Assembly (NCBI RefSeq): GCF_024508295.1
Contig: NZ_CP101990.1
Location: forward strand, 186,001 to 250,000
Length of the DNA stretch: 64,000 bases
Direction: 5' to 3'
Origin: Aeromicrobium duanguangcaii
Lineage (GTDB): Bacteria; Actinomycetota; Actinomycetes; Propionibacteriales; Nocardioidaceae
A model generated the notes under the pieces. That model saw nothing but the letters and a program-made list of their open reading frames with translations. It did no database searches and was not told the DNA's origin. A program made the translations under genes and the position numbers. Numbering within the stretch: position 1 is the first letter of the stretch; the number at the start of each line of letters is the position of its first letter. Positions 1-10,536 of this stretch are shown here, piece by piece.

Positions 1-446
1 AGGTTGGCCACCAGGCTCACGCTCAGGGCGCCGGCGAGCCAGTTCAACACGATGCCGATCGCGCCACCGATGACGATGGCCAGCGGACGCCGCGGACCGC
101 GGAACCACTGGGCGGCGAGCCCCGCGGCCAGGGCCACGAGCGGGAAGGTCAGCAGGTAGCCGCCGGTCGCTCCGACGAACTGGCCCGCGCCGCTGGCACC
201 TTGGACGAAGACCGGCAGGCCCGCGGCCCCGAGCGCGAGGTAGAGCACGACGGCGAGGAAGCCGCGCCGCGCACCGAGCACCGCACCGCACAGCAGGACC
301 GCGAAGGGCTGCAGGCTGAACTCGACCCCGTTGACCGAGGGCAGGGCGAACTGCGCGCAGACGGCGATGAAGGCCGCGAAGGTGGCGACGAGCGCGACGT
401 CGGTGGCGACGTGGCTGCGACCCGGGCGGGTGGTGGTGCCGGTCAT
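1..446 (-). CDS. bioY: BioY biotin ECF transporter S component (partial)
   Basis: Substrate-binding membrane subunit of the biotin energy-coupling-factor transporter. The reading frame starts at ATG 446 and runs off the left edge, so only about 148 N-terminal residues are seen. They contain several hydrophobic helices and the BioY signature GATGGYLLTFPLVA. It is divergent from the TetR gene at 519, with twin palindromes between them, so biotin-responsive repression by that neighbour is likely. Family assignment is from recognised motifs; the C-terminus is not visible. Confidence 0.85.
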   Translation of the reverse strand, partial: MTGTTTRPGRSHVATDVALVATFAAFIAVCAQFALPSVNGVEFSLQPFAVLLCGAVLGARRGFLAVVLYLALGAAGLPVFVQGASGAGQFVGATGGYLLTFPLVALAAGLAAQWFRGPRRPLAIVIGGAIGIVLNWLAGALSVSLVAN

Positions 447-468
447 GAGGGCTCCCTGCGTGGCGGAC

Positions 469-498
469 TGAACGGTGTTCACCTGAACGGCGTTCAGG
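469..498. promoter_or_regulatory. Twin BioQ-type operators
   Basis: Two 13-bp palindromes TGAAC-N3-GTTCA lie at 469-481 and 484-496, with centres 15 bp apart. The second extends to a 17-bp perfect palindrome at 482-498. The half-site matches the known corynebacterial BioQ motif TGAAC-N3-GTTAC. They sit between divergent bioY and the tetR gene and just upstream of the latter's -10 box. Confidence 0.8.
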
Positions 499-506
499 CT
501 AGCCGA

Positions 507-512
507 TACAGT
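507..512 (+). promoter_or_regulatory. -10 box of leaderless bioQ
   Basis: TACAGT, followed by 6 nt and then GTG 519. Transcription would start at or next to the start codon, and the operators lie in the -15 to -45 region. Confidence 0.5.
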
Positions 513-518
513 GGTCCC

Positions 519-1001
519 GTGGCCAACTCCCTCGATGACGTCGTCTCCGGGGCGTTGCGCGTGCTCGACCAGTACGGGCTCGAGTTCTGCTCGATGCGCC
601 GCGTCGCCGGCGAGCTCGGCGTCCAGCCCAGCGCGCTCTACCACCACGTCCCGGACAAGCAGACCCTGCTGGCGCTCATGGCCGATCGCATCGTCGCGGG
701 CGTCGAGGTCGGCTCGGATCCGCAGAAGGCCGCCCTCGCCCTGCGCGAGGCGATGCTCTCCATCCGCGACGGGGCCGACGTGGTGGCGACGGCGTCGGCG
801 TTCCGGCTGGGCGACTCGCGGATCGAGAACGAGCTCGCCACGATCACCTCGCCCGACGTGGCGCGCACGCTGCTGCTCTACGTCTTCGGGCACACCCAGG
901 CCACGCAGATGCATCGCCAGGCCGCCCACGTCGGCATCGTGGCCGAGGACCCCGACCTCGACGCGTCCTTCGCCCGCGGGCTCGCCCTCATCCTGCGCTG
1001 A
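519..1001 (+). CDS. bioQ: TetR-family biotin regulator BioQ
   Basis: Predicted repressor of 160 residues with an N-terminal TetR helix-turn-helix (roughly residues 10-55, including SMRRVAGELGVQPSALYHHV). The short C-terminal ligand domain is typical of the compact BioQ group. GTG 519 is chosen because a TACAGT box lies 6 nt upstream and because the domain begins soon after. The gene diverges from bioY across two TGAAC-N3-GTTCA palindromes, which supports the BioQ name (inference from context and site, not from a search). Its 3' end overlaps the convergent GNAT gene by 14 bp. Confidence 0.75.
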   Translation: MANSLDDVVSGALRVLDQYGLEFCSMRRVAGELGVQPSALYHHVPDKQTLLALMADRIVAGVEVGSDPQKAALALREAMLSIRDGADVVATASAFRLGDSRIENELATITSPDVARTLLLYVFGHTQATQMHRQAAHVGIVAEDPDLDASFARGLALILR

Positions 1002-1491
1002 GCGGCACCAGCGGCAGGTGCATCACGTGCAGGCCGACGAGGCCGTGCGCGCGCGAGTCGAACGCCTCCGGCACGGTGCCGATGATCTCGAAGCCCAGCG
1101 ACCGCCACAGCGCGACGGCGGCCGTGTTGGTCTCGACCACGGCGTTGAACTGGATGGCGCGGAAGCCGGAGTCGCGGTGCCACTGGACGACGTGCTCGCC
1201 CAGCCGGCGGCCGACCCCGCGACCGCGCGCCTGCGGCGAGACCATGAACGACGCGGTGCCCACGTGACTGCCGCGACCGGGCCGGTTGGGCCCCATGATC
1301 GCGCTGCCCAGGACCGTCCCGTCCTCCTCGAGGACGACCGTGCGTCCGGGCGCCGGCTTCGTCCACAGCTCGCGCGCCTGCTCCGAGGTGAGGTCCAGCG
1401 GATAGGCGTAGGTCTCGCCCGCCTGGACGATCTCCTGGAAGAACGGCCACACCTGCGGCCAGTCGGACTCGGTCATCTCCCGGATCTGCAC
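988..1491 (-). CDS. GNAT-family N-acetyltransferase
   Basis: A 167-residue acetyltransferase of the Gcn5 fold. The acetyl-CoA binding signature VSPQARGRGVGRRLGEH lies near residues 87-103, and the C-terminal half has the usual N-TAAVALWRSLGFE motif. Proteins with this arrangement are often labelled phosphinothricin or L-amino-acid acetyltransferases, but the substrate cannot be told from the sequence. It lies 30 bp downstream of guaB1 on the same strand and may be co-transcribed with it. Confidence 0.85.
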   Translation of the reverse strand: MQIREMTESDWPQVWPFFQEIVQAGETYAYPLDLTSEQARELWTKPAPGRTVVLEEDGTVLGSAIMGPNRPGRGSHVGTASFMVSPQARGRGVGRRLGEHVVQWHRDSGFRAIQFNAVVETNTAAVALWRSLGFEIIGTVPEAFDSRAHGLVGLHVMHLPLVPLSAG

Positions 1492-1521
1492 GGCCTCATC
1501 CCATCACGGCCGCTCGCGCGA

Positions 1522-3006
<1,485 letters not shown>

Positions 3007-3013
3007 CGGACGA

Positions 3014-4153
3014 TCAGTCCACCGTGGTGGGAGTGAATTTGGGGATCCTCAGCGTGACCTTCGTGCCCAGGCCCGGCGCCGTCTCGACGACGAGGCCGTG
3101 GTCGTTGCCGTAGACGGTGCGCAACCGCTCGTCGACGTTCGCCAGGCCCACCGACGGCGAGCTGGTGCGGCCGCCGAGCGCCGCCCGGACCGTCTCGGGG
3201 TCCGAGCCGACGCCGTCGTCCTCGATCGAGATGACGCACTCCGCGCCGGCATCCTGCGCGATGACCGTCAGGGTGCCCGGGCCCGGTTTGCTCTCGAGCC
3301 CGTGGCGGACCGCGTTCTCGACCAGCGGCTGGATCGTGAGGAAGGGGACCGTCAGGCTCAGGACCTCCGGCGCGATGCGGGTCGTCACGCGCAACCGGTC
3401 GCCGAAGCGCGCCTTCTCCAGCACGAGGTAGCGCTCGATCGAGCGCAGCTCCTCGGCCAGCGTCGTGTAGTCGCCGTGCTGGCGGAACGAGTACCGGGTG
3501 AAGTCGGCGAACTCCAGCAGCAGCTCGCGGGCCCGCTCGGGGTCGGTGCGGACGAACGAGGCGATGGCGCCCAGCGAGTTGTAGATGAAGTGCGGCGAGA
3601 TCTGGGCGCGCAGGGCCCGCAGCTCGGCCTCCATGAGGGCGGTGCGCGAGGCGGACAGCTCGGCCAGCTCGAGCTGGCTCGACACCCACCCGGCCACCTC
3701 GGTCGCCGTGCGCGCCATGCCGGCCGAGGCGTTGGCGTCGACCACGACGATGCTGCCCACGACCCGGCCCTCGACCGACACGGGCGCGACGATCACGCCG
3801 TTCGACGCCTGGGTCCGGCCGTGCTCCAGCACGACCGCCACCAGGTCCGCGGTCCACTCGGTCGCGTCCTCGCCCGCCCAGCCGAGCGGGGCGTGGGTGT
3901 CGGTGAGGCCGACCGTGCGGGCGCCGATCAGCTGGCGCAGGTGCGGCAGGGCGCGCGCGGCGCTCTCGGCATCGAGGCCGGCCCGCAGGGCGGGGGCGGC
4001 GAGCGAGGCGGTGTGCAGCGTCTCGTACGTGGCACGGTCCTCGGGCGAGCCGAGGCTGCGACGTCGGCTCAGCAGGATCCATCGGGCCAGCAGTGCCAAG
4101 CCGGCGAGCACGGCCGCGACGACCAGGGCGATCGCGACGTCGACAGGACCCAC
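3014..4153 (-). CDS. LytS/YehU-type sensor histidine kinase
   Basis: A 379-residue membrane kinase. One N-terminal transmembrane helix (about residues 6-28) is followed by a GAF-like sensor region (about 45-165) and a His_kinase domain with the LytS-type phospho-acceptor box LRAQISPHFIYNSL (His about 188). The N box is FLTIQPLVENAVRHGLE and the ATP-binding glycine loop is EDDGVGSD. Such kinases normally pair with a LytTR response regulator, but none is found in this window, so the partner is unknown. The start sits next to the stop of the upstream methyltransferase gene, suggesting co-transcription. Confidence 0.88.
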   Translation of the reverse strand: MGPVDVAIALVVAAVLAGLALLARWILLSRRRSLGSPEDRATYETLHTASLAAPALRAGLDAESAARALPHLRQLIGARTVGLTDTHAPLGWAGEDATEWTADLVAVVLEHGRTQASNGVIVAPVSVEGRVVGSIVVVDANASAGMARTATEVAGWVSSQLELAELSASRTALMEAELRALRAQISPHFIYNSLGAIASFVRTDPERARELLLEFADFTRYSFRQHGDYTTLAEELRSIERYLVLEKARFGDRLRVTTRIAPEVLSLTVPFLTIQPLVENAVRHGLESKPGPGTLTVIAQDAGAECVISIEDDGVGSDPETVRAALGGRTSSPSVGLANVDERLRTVYGNDHGLVVETAPGLGTKVTLRIPKFTPTTVD

Positions 4154-4154
4154 G

Positions 4155-4835
4155 TCAGTCCAGCGAGAGCAAGATGGCGTCCGGCGGGTCCGGCTCCGAG
4201 GCGAGCGCCGACTTGTCGACGACGGCGCGGATGCAGCGGGTCTCGTGCCGCAGCCGCAGCTTCGCGGTGCCGGTGGAGTACTCGCGCCACAGGTCGTGGA
4301 CGGCGCCGAGGGCGGACTCGGGGACCGAAGGGCGACGGGTCTGCTCGGCGAAGCGGATCAGGTGCGCCAGGTCGAGCTCCTCCCAGGCGTTGAACACCTC
4401 GACCTCGGGCGTCTCGAACAGGCCGGACGCCGAGAAGGTGTCGACGGCGGGCTCGGGGACCTCGCGATCACCTGTGATGCTCCGCAGCCGGCGCATCCAC
4501 GGGATCGAGTCGTCGTATCGGCGGCTCATGCTCGACAGCAGGCCGCCGGGCACCAGCACGCGCGCGTACTCGGCCAGCGCGGCCGGCGACTCCTCGAAGA
4601 ACGGCGTGATGACGACGTCGAAGGTCGAGGACCGCAGCGGCAATCGGTCGCCGCCGGAGCGGATGTACGACAGATCGGGGTTGCGCACCTGCTCGACCTC
4701 GTCGCCCAGCACCGTGACGTCGTGGCCCTGCTCGGCCAGCTCGTAGGCCAGACCGCCGTCGCCCAGGTGCAGCACCGTGGACAGCCGCTCGCCCACCATC
4801 CACTTGGCGGCGCGCTCTGCAGGGATGACGTCCAC
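4155..4835 (-). CDS. Class I SAM-dependent methyltransferase
   Basis: A 226-residue protein with a reduced methyltransferase fold. The glycine motif is VLHLGDGGLAYELAEQG, followed by an acidic strand end and an LVPGGLLSSMSRR segment after motif III. The substrate is unknown. GTG 4835 lies 6 nt after TAGCCT, the recurring leaderless arrangement in this window. It is followed after 1 bp by the histidine kinase gene; whether they act together is not shown. Confidence 0.7.
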   Translation of the reverse strand: MDVIPAERAAKWMVGERLSTVLHLGDGGLAYELAEQGHDVTVLGDEVEQVRNPDLSYIRSGGDRLPLRSSTFDVVITPFFEESPAALAEYARVLVPGGLLSSMSRRYDDSIPWMRRLRSITGDREVPEPAVDTFSASGLFETPEVEVFNAWEELDLAHLIRFAEQTRRPSVPESALGAVHDLWREYSTGTAKLRLRHETRCIRAVVDKSALASEPDPPDAILLSLD

Positions 4836-4841
4836 CCTCCG

Positions 4842-4847
4842 AGGCTA
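4842..4847 (-). promoter_or_regulatory. -10 box of leaderless methyltransferase gene
   Basis: TAGCCT on the minus strand, 6 nt before GTG 4835. Confidence 0.45.
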
Positions 4848-4883
4848 CCGTCGGGCACGGCCCGGGCCCGGACGCGCGCTGGG

Positions 4884-4889
4884 TACGCT
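4884..4889 (+). promoter_or_regulatory. -10 box of leaderless gene at 4896
   Basis: TACGCT, 6 nt before GTG 4896. Confidence 0.45.
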
Positions 4890-4895
4890 GCTTGC

Positions 4896-5612
4896 GTGTC
4901 CGATCCCTTCATCGCCGCAGCATCCCTCGAGGGCGTCCCGTCGGCATTCCGCGCCGCCCGAGACGGCATGGACGCGATCTTGCGGGACCGTGGACTGCGT
5001 CGCAGCACGCCCGACGACACCGCGCGCTCGCTGCTGATCGGCGCCTGGGCGACCGCGACCCTCGAGGGCAGCGAGTGCGACCTCGACGAGCTCGCCGCCG
5101 GCGGAGGTGACGCCACCGCCCGCGCCGCCGTCCGGCTCTCGACCGAGCTCCTGGGCCTGCTCCCGACGTGGCAGCGCTCGCCCGTGCAGGCGCTGGCCCG
5201 GCTCCACGCGCTGGCCGCCGCCGGATCGGTCCCCGACAGCGACCTGGGACGCCCGGTCAACCCCGAGGGAACCGCGCGGTTGACGCAGCTGGCAGCCCTG
5301 CTGGGGCGCAAGACCGAGGCGCCCGGACTGGTCGTCGCCGCTCTCGCGCACGCCGAGATCGCCTCGGCCGGCGCGTTCGTCTCGCACAACGGCGTCGTGG
5401 CCCGCGCGGCCGAGCGGCTCATCCTGGTGGCGCGCGGCGTCGACCCCGCCTCGGTGACGGTGCCCGAAGCCGGACACGTCGCGGCCGCTCCGGACTACTT
5501 CGCGGCGCTGGCCGCCTACGGGGCCGAGGAGACGGGCGTCCACCAGTGGCTGCTGTACGCCGCCGAGGCGTTCACGCGGGGCGCCGAGGCGTCCCCGCTC
5601 TCCTCGCGCTGA
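4896..5612 (+). CDS. Conserved actinobacterial protein (Rv3662c-like)
   Basis: An all-helical cytosolic protein of about 238 residues without signal or membrane segments. Its central part (PTWQRSPVQALARLHALAA) and its position beside a HAD phosphatase and the ssd/tad locus match Rv3662c of M. tuberculosis, sometimes labelled oxidoreductase or Fic-like without proof. I see no HPFxxGNG Fic motif and no nucleotide-binding motif, so function stays open. GTG 4896 follows a TACGCT box by 6 nt. Confidence 0.75.
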   Translation: MSDPFIAAASLEGVPSAFRAARDGMDAILRDRGLRRSTPDDTARSLLIGAWATATLEGSECDLDELAAGGGDATARAAVRLSTELLGLLPTWQRSPVQALARLHALAAAGSVPDSDLGRPVNPEGTARLTQLAALLGRKTEAPGLVVAALAHAEIASAGAFVSHNGVVARAAERLILVARGVDPASVTVPEAGHVAAAPDYFAALAAYGAEETGVHQWLLYAAEAFTRGAEASPLSSR

Positions 5613-5627
5613 GCCTTCTCGCAGGAC

Positions 5628-5655
5628 GACGGCGCCGGACAGGTCCGACGCCGTC
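5628..5655 (+). terminator. Hairpin terminator after Rv3662c-like gene
   Basis: Arms GACGGCGCCGGAC and GTCCGACGCCGTC pair over 13 bp with one mismatch and a 2-nt gap, 15 bp past the stop. No U-tract follows, as is common in actinobacteria. Confidence 0.65.
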
Positions 5656-5834
5656 GAGAGCCCGAACCGCTGCTACCAAGCGTGCTTGCTCGATCATCGC
5701 CCCGGGGCCGCGTGAGTCAGTGTGCGGGTGTCCCGACCTGCGATTGCCCTGTAGGAAGGGAGGTCGCCGCGTGGGTACGGGGGCGCGGGCTCTGTGGTGT
5801 TCTCACTCCCCACTGTGCCCCCGGACGGCCCGGA

Positions 5835-6653
5835 TCACAAGGCTTCGGGACGAGTTCGCCGGCGCCACGCGGCGCTGATGCCCAGGGCGAGCAGCGACGC
5901 CGAGGCGGCGAGCCCGCCGAGCGCCATCGCCTTGCCCGTCGTCGACTCGGGCAGCAGCCGCGAGCGCAGCGCGGTGGGCCGCTCGAAGGTCAGGATCGGC
6001 CAGTCCTCCTCCGTCGCGCGGCGGCGCAGGACCTTGTCGGGGTTGACCGCGAAGGGGTGACCGACCGCCTCCAGCATCGGGACGTCGGTCGCGGAGTCGG
6101 AGTAGGCGAAGCTGCGGGACAGGTCGTAGCCCTCGCGCTCGGCCAGCTCCCGCATGGCCTTGACCTTGTTGGGGCCGTAGCAGTACTGCAGGATGCGACC
6201 GGAGTACCGGCCGTCCACCTCTTCGAGCCTCGTGGCGATGGCGTGGGTGGCACCCAGCATCTGGGCGATCGGCTCGACCATCTCGGATCCGGACGCCGAC
6301 ACGATGATGACGTCGTTGCCGGCCTCGCGGTGCTGCTCGATCAGCTCGAGCGCCTCGGCGTAGACCAGCGGCTCGATGACCTCGTAGAGCGCCTCGCGAA
6401 CGATCTGGCGGACGGTCTGGGCGTCCCAGCCGGTGACCATCTTGCTGATCTCCTTGCGCATCTTCTCCAGCATGTCGTGGTCGGCACCGCCGGTGCTGAA
6501 CACGAGCTGGGCGTACGCGCTGCGCAGGACCGAGCGCCGGCTGAGCAGGCCCTCGGCGAAGAGCGACTTGCTGAAGGCAAGCGTGCTGGACCTCGCGATG
6601 ATGGTCTTGTCGAGGTCGAAGAAGGCGGCGGGGCGGCCCGCTGCTGTCGCCAT
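5835..6653 (-). CDS. HAD-IB family phosphatase with C-terminal membrane anchor
   Basis: A 272-residue haloacid-dehalogenase-type hydrolase, ortholog by position of Rv3661. Motif I is FFDLDKTIIARSS (nucleophile Asp near residue 13), motif II is IIVSASGSE, and motif III/IV includes SYSDSATDVPMLEAVG with AYSDS. The last 30 residues form one hydrophobic helix ending in basic residues, so the enzyme is probably membrane-tethered. Family members dephosphorylate phosphoserine-like or phospholipid-like substrates; the substrate here is unknown. ATG 6653 was chosen over 6704 because homology starts there. It diverges from ssd. Confidence 0.82.
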   Translation of the reverse strand: MATAAGRPAAFFDLDKTIIARSSTLAFSKSLFAEGLLSRRSVLRSAYAQLVFSTGGADHDMLEKMRKEISKMVTGWDAQTVRQIVREALYEVIEPLVYAEALELIEQHREAGNDVIIVSASGSEMVEPIAQMLGATHAIATRLEEVDGRYSGRILQYCYGPNKVKAMRELAEREGYDLSRSFAYSDSATDVPMLEAVGHPFAVNPDKVLRRRATEEDWPILTFERPTALRSRLLPESTTGKAMALGGLAASASLLALGISAAWRRRTRPEAL

Positions 6654-6783
6654 GGGTCCCACCCTAGGCGCTCCCGCCTCGTGCACACCGAGGTTGGTCC
6701 ACAACCTGCGTCACACCGGCCGATCGTCCACAGCTGGTCGCAGCCCTCTGCCGCTCGCCGGCTGTCGTCACGAGGGTGGAGCC

Positions 6784-7821
6784 ATGGCCGATCGTGAACC
6801 CTCCGCCGCACCCCTGGTCGTCACCCGTGACGACACCTTCGCCGAGAGTGCGCGCCGGTGGTGCGCCGCCGCCGGGCACGAGCCGGAGACGGTCACGGAC
6901 CTCGATCGGGTCCGCCGGTCCTGGCGCTCGGCCCCCGCGGTCCTCGTCGACGAGCGTGACGTGGACTCGCTCCTGGCCGTGGGCCTGCCGCGCCGCGACG
7001 AGGTGCTCGTCGTGGCGGCCGATCCTCGGCTCGCGTGGCGTGAGGCGCTCGACCTGGGCGCGCGCGACGTCCTGGCCGGCACCGAGGACGCGGCGATCGT
7101 CGGTGCTCTCGTGCGGGCTCTGGACGGATCGGGCGAGGCCTGCGCGATCACGGTGGTCGGCGCCGTGGGCGGGGTGGGCGCGTCCACCCTCGCGGCGGCG
7201 ACGGCGGGCCTGGCGGCCACCCGCGATCTCGCTCCGGTGCTCATCGACGGCGATCCGATGGGCGGGGGCCTCGACCTGGTCACGGGGGCCGAGCACGCGA
7301 CCGGGTCCCGCTGGGACGACCTCGACGGAGCGATCGGGCACGTCGGCGCAGCCGAGCTCGTGTCGAGCCTGCCGGTGCATCGGGGACTCGCGCTCGTCTC
7401 CTTCGCCCGCTCGGGCCGGCCGGTGGTCGGGGCCACTCCGGTGATCGCGGCGGCGATGCGCGGGTTCGACCTCGTCGTCGCGGATGTCCCGCGACACCTG
7501 GACGGGCTCGGCCGCGAGCTGGTCTCGCGCTCGGTCCTCACGGTCGTGGTCGTGCCGCGCCGCCTGCGAGGAGTCGTCGCGGCACGGGCCCTCGTGGAAC
7601 GGCTCGGCGACTGGTCCGGCGCGCTGGCGATCGTGACGCGCGCCGCTCCCGGCGCCATGGCGTCCGCGGCCGTGGGGCGCGAGCTCGGGCTGCCCGTGCT
7701 CGCCGACCTGGGGAGCTCGCGCCGGCTGCCGATCGACCTCGAGCACGGTCTCGGGCCGTTGCGCGCCAGAACGGTTGTCGGTGCGGCACGGCGGATCCTC
7801 GACACCGTCGGGCTGCGATGA
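6784..7821 (+). CDS. ssd: Ssd/CpaE-like MinD-family protein of the tad locus
   Basis: A 345-residue septum-site-determining-like ATPase. An N-terminal receiver-like domain (about 1-115) precedes a MinD-type P-loop domain with the deviant Walker A GAVGGVGASTLA, where the usual lysine positions are replaced as in other actinobacterial CpaE homologs. In Tad systems CpaE proteins position the pilus machine; mycobacterial Ssd also affects septation. The product belongs to the group named helicase/secretion-neighbourhood CpaE-like. It overlaps tadA by 4 bp (ATGA), so translation is probably coupled. Confidence 0.88.
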   Translation: MADREPSAAPLVVTRDDTFAESARRWCAAAGHEPETVTDLDRVRRSWRSAPAVLVDERDVDSLLAVGLPRRDEVLVVAADPRLAWREALDLGARDVLAGTEDAAIVGALVRALDGSGEACAITVVGAVGGVGASTLAAATAGLAATRDLAPVLIDGDPMGGGLDLVTGAEHATGSRWDDLDGAIGHVGAAELVSSLPVHRGLALVSFARSGRPVVGATPVIAAAMRGFDLVVADVPRHLDGLGRELVSRSVLTVVVVPRRLRGVVAARALVERLGDWSGALAIVTRAAPGAMASAAVGRELGLPVLADLGSSRRLPIDLEHGLGPLRARTVVGAARRILDTVGLR

Positions 7822-8936
7822 GTGCCGCCGACACCGAGGTGGTCGAGCGGGTCCGGCGACGGCTGGCCGGGTCCGGGGCCGAGCCCACGCCGCACACCGT
7901 GGCCGAGGCGCTGCGGGCCGAGGACCAGCTGTGGGGAAGCACCACGGTCCTCGCGATCGTCGAGCAGCTGCGCAGCGAGGTGCTCGGCGCCGGAGTGCTG
8001 GAGCCGCTGCTCGCGATGCCGGGGATCACGGACGTCCTGGTCAACGGCACATCCGGGGTGTACGTCGACGCCGGCGACGGTCTGGTTCGCCGCCCCGAGA
8101 TCACGTTCGCGGACGAGGCGACCGTGCGCCGCCTGGCGCAACGGCTCGCGGCCTCGGCCGGGCGCCGGCTGGACGACGCATCACCCTGGGTCGACGGCCG
8201 GCTCGCGGATGGCACGCGCCTGCATGCCGTCCTGTCTCCGGTGGCGCGCACGGGCACCGTCATCTCGTTGCGGGTCCCCGCCCGCCGGTCCCTCACGCTG
8301 GCCGAGCTGGAGGATCGCGGCTCGGTGGCGCCGGAGATGGGCCGGCGGCTGCGTGAGCTGATCGGCTCGAAGCGCAGCTTCCTGGTCACGGGCGGCACGG
8401 GCTCGGGCAAGACCACCGTCCTGTCGGCCCTGCTCGCGCTGGTGCCCGCGACGGAGCGGATCGTCGTGGTCGAGGACTCCGACGAGCTGCGGCCCGATCA
8501 TCCTCATGTCGTCGGGCTCGTCGCCCGGCCACCGAACATCGAGGGTGCCGGGACGGTGGGCCTGAGGGACCTCGTCCGCCAGGCCCTGCGGATGCGGCCC
8601 GACCGGATCGTCGTGGGCGAGGTGCGCGGCGCGGAGGTGGTCGACCTGCTCGCTGCCCTCAACACCGGACACGAGGGCGGCTGCGGAACCGTCCACGCCA
8701 ACGCGCCCGGCGACGTGCCGGCGCGGATGGAGGCACTGGGCATCGCGGCCGGCTTGAGCCGTGACGCGGTGCACGCGCAGGTCGCGGCCGGGTTGGACGC
8801 CGTCGTGCACGTCGTCCGCCACGGCGACGGACACCGTGAGGTCGCGGCCGTGGCGGACGTCGACGCCGACGACCGGGGGCGGCTGGTCGTGCGGTCCCGG
8901 CTCGTGGTGCGCCGGGGCCGGGTCGTGGACCCGTGA
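7818..8936 (+). CDS. tadA: TadA/CpaF type II/IV secretion ATPase
   Basis: A 372-residue hexameric ATPase that would drive Flp-pilus or related type IV pilus assembly at the inner membrane. Walker A is GGTGSGKTT (about residues 192-200), the Asp box is VVEDSDELR, Walker B is [12 protein letters not shown] (260-271) and the His box is [10 protein letters not shown] (around 293). Length fits the helicase/secretion-neighbourhood ATPase group. It is translationally coupled to ssd upstream and tadB downstream through 4-bp overlaps. Confidence 0.93.
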   Translation: MSAADTEVVERVRRRLAGSGAEPTPHTVAEALRAEDQLWGSTTVLAIVEQLRSEVLGAGVLEPLLAMPGITDVLVNGTSGVYVDAGDGLVRRPEITFADEATVRRLAQRLAASAGRRLDDASPWVDGRLADGTRLHAVLSPVARTGTVISLRVPARRSLTLAELEDRGSVAPEMGRRLRELIGSKRSFLVTGGTGSGKTTVLSALLALVPATERIVVVEDSDELRPDHPHVVGLVARPPNIEGAGTVGLRDLVRQALRMRPDRIVVGEVRGAEVVDLLAALNTGHEGGCGTVHANAPGDVPARMEALGIAAGLSRDAVHAQVAAGLDAVVHVVRHGDGHREVAAVADVDADDRGRLVVRSRLVVRRGRVVDP

Positions 8937-9721
8937 CAGTGCTGTGCGCGGCCCTGGTGTTCGCCGCGGTCCTGGTCTGGCGGCCGCCGTGGTCGTGGGT
9001 GAGGGTGCGGGTGACGGCCGCCCGCTGGCCGCGACCCGGACGGCGTGAGGGCGTGGGGGCGGTGATCGGGATGCTCTGTCTCAGCCTGGTGCTGCTCCCC
9101 GCCGCTCCGACGATCGTGGCGTGGACGGTGGTGGCCATCGGGGCGAGCGCTGCCACCCGCTGGGGCCGGACCCGGGCACGGCAGCGCCGCACCCGGGTCC
9201 GTGAGGAGTGCCAGGGCGTGATCGACGGGCTGGTGACCGAGTTGCGCAGCGGCGTCCCTCCCGTCGTGGCGCTCCAGCGGGCCGCCGCCGACACCGGGGC
9301 CCTCGGCTCGGCCGCCACGGCCGCAGCCGGTGGGGGTGACGTCCCCGCGGCGCTCGTCGCCGAGGGCCGGCGCGATGGCGCGCACCCACTGACCGAGATC
9401 GGTCGTGCGTGGGCGGTCGCCGAGTCGTGCGGCGCGCCGTTGACCCCGACCCTCGAGCGGGTCCGGGAGACGCTTCGCGAGGAACGCGAGTTGGAGCGAG
9501 AGCTCGCGTCCGGGGTGGCGCCGGCACGGGCCACGGCGGCGCTGATGGTGGCGATGCCCCCGCTCGGGCTGGGGCTCGGCTCCGGTCTGGGCGTGGATCC
9601 GCTGCGGGTCGTCCTCACGACCGTTCCCGGGGCCCTGTGCGTGGCTGTGGGCGTCGGCTTCGCGCTGGCCGGGGTGCGGTGGATCGAGCTCATCGCCGAT
9701 CGCGTGGAGACCGGCTCGTGA
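8933..9721 (+). CDS. tadB: TadB-like membrane platform protein (T2SS F family)
   Basis: A 262-residue integral membrane protein. Two N-terminal hydrophobic helices (about residues 1-20 and 42-66) precede a cytosolic GspF/TadB helical domain, with further membrane helices near the C-terminus. TadB and TadC form the inner-membrane platform that works with TadA. GTG 8933 overlaps the tadA stop; tadC starts within its own stop codon. Confidence 0.85.
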   Translation: MTVLCAALVFAAVLVWRPPWSWVRVRVTAARWPRPGRREGVGAVIGMLCLSLVLLPAAPTIVAWTVVAIGASAATRWGRTRARQRRTRVREECQGVIDGLVTELRSGVPPVVALQRAAADTGALGSAATAAAGGGDVPAALVAEGRRDGAHPLTEIGRAWAVAESCGAPLTPTLERVRETLREERELERELASGVAPARATAALMVAMPPLGLGLGSGLGVDPLRVVLTTVPGALCVAVGVGFALAGVRWIELIADRVETGS

Positions 9722-10419
9722 CCGGCGCGCTGGCGGCCGCCCTGCTGGTCGCGACAGCCGTCCTCGTCGCCGTGCCGGGGCCGGCCGGGCGGAGGGCCCG
9801 ACGAGTGGACGGCACCCGGGGCTTCTCCCGGCCCGGGCTGCCTGCCGTCGCGGCCGTCTCGGTGCCCGTCCTGGCCCTGCTCCTGCTGGGACCGGTCGGG
9901 CTGGTCGTCGGCATCGCGCTGGCGCCCTTCGTCCATCGTCAGGTCGCCGGCTGGGAGACCGAGCGCACCAAGCGGCGCCGGGCGCTGCTCGTCCGTCAGG
10001 CGCCACTCGCGCTCGATCTCGTCGCAGCGGTGCTGGCAGCGGGCCGCTCACCGCAGGAGGCCGTCCGGGTGGTCGCGGCGCACACCCCGCCGCCGCTCGG
10101 CGAGGAGCTGCAGGCGCTCGCTCATCGCGTCCGGCTCGCTGCGGACCCCGCCGTCGCGTGGCGCTCGCTGGACGGGGGCGTCCTCGAGCCGATCGGACGG
10201 GCCTTCGCCCGGGCCGAGACGTCCGGGGCGGCGATCGTGCCGTTGATGAGGGACACCGCCGAGGACCTGCGCCGTCGGGCCTGGGCCGAACGACGCGAGA
10301 CCGTCGGGCGGGTGGGCGTCCGCACGACGCTGCCGATGGGACTGTGCCTGCTGCCGGCCTTCGTGCTGGTGGGCGTCGCGCCGACGGTGCTCGCCGCCCT
10401 GGGCTCGGTCGGCTTCTGA
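9718..10419 (+). CDS. tadC: TadC-like membrane platform protein (T2SS F family)
   Basis: A 233-residue partner of TadB. N-terminal hydrophobic helices (about 3-20 and 40-75) are followed by a GspF-type helical domain and two C-terminal helices. GTG 9718 overlaps the tadB TGA. In this actinobacterial locus no tadV prepilin peptidase or secretin gene is present, as expected for monoderms, so processing of the pilin-like products must use an enzyme encoded elsewhere. Confidence 0.83.
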   Translation: MTGALAAALLVATAVLVAVPGPAGRRARRVDGTRGFSRPGLPAVAAVSVPVLALLLLGPVGLVVGIALAPFVHRQVAGWETERTKRRRALLVRQAPLALDLVAAVLAAGRSPQEAVRVVAAHTPPPLGEELQALAHRVRLAADPAVAWRSLDGGVLEPIGRAFARAETSGAAIVPLMRDTAEDLRRRAWAERRETVGRVGVRTTLPMGLCLLPAFVLVGVAPTVLAALGSVGF

Positions 10420-10536
10420 GTTCTCCCCAGCCGGTGATCCCACGGCGACGTTGTCCCCACCCCGATCAGGCCACCGCACATCGGGTGCCGAGATCTCCAT
10501 CTTCAGGTGTCACATCATCCGTTGAGAGGACACCCC

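Noticed and set aside
5656-5834. Possible 6C-type small RNA near the HAD gene, as known beside Rv3660c-Rv3661 in mycobacteria
   Set aside because: I looked for two hairpins with loops of six or more C on either strand and did not find them; only single CCCCC runs occur. No RNA is called.
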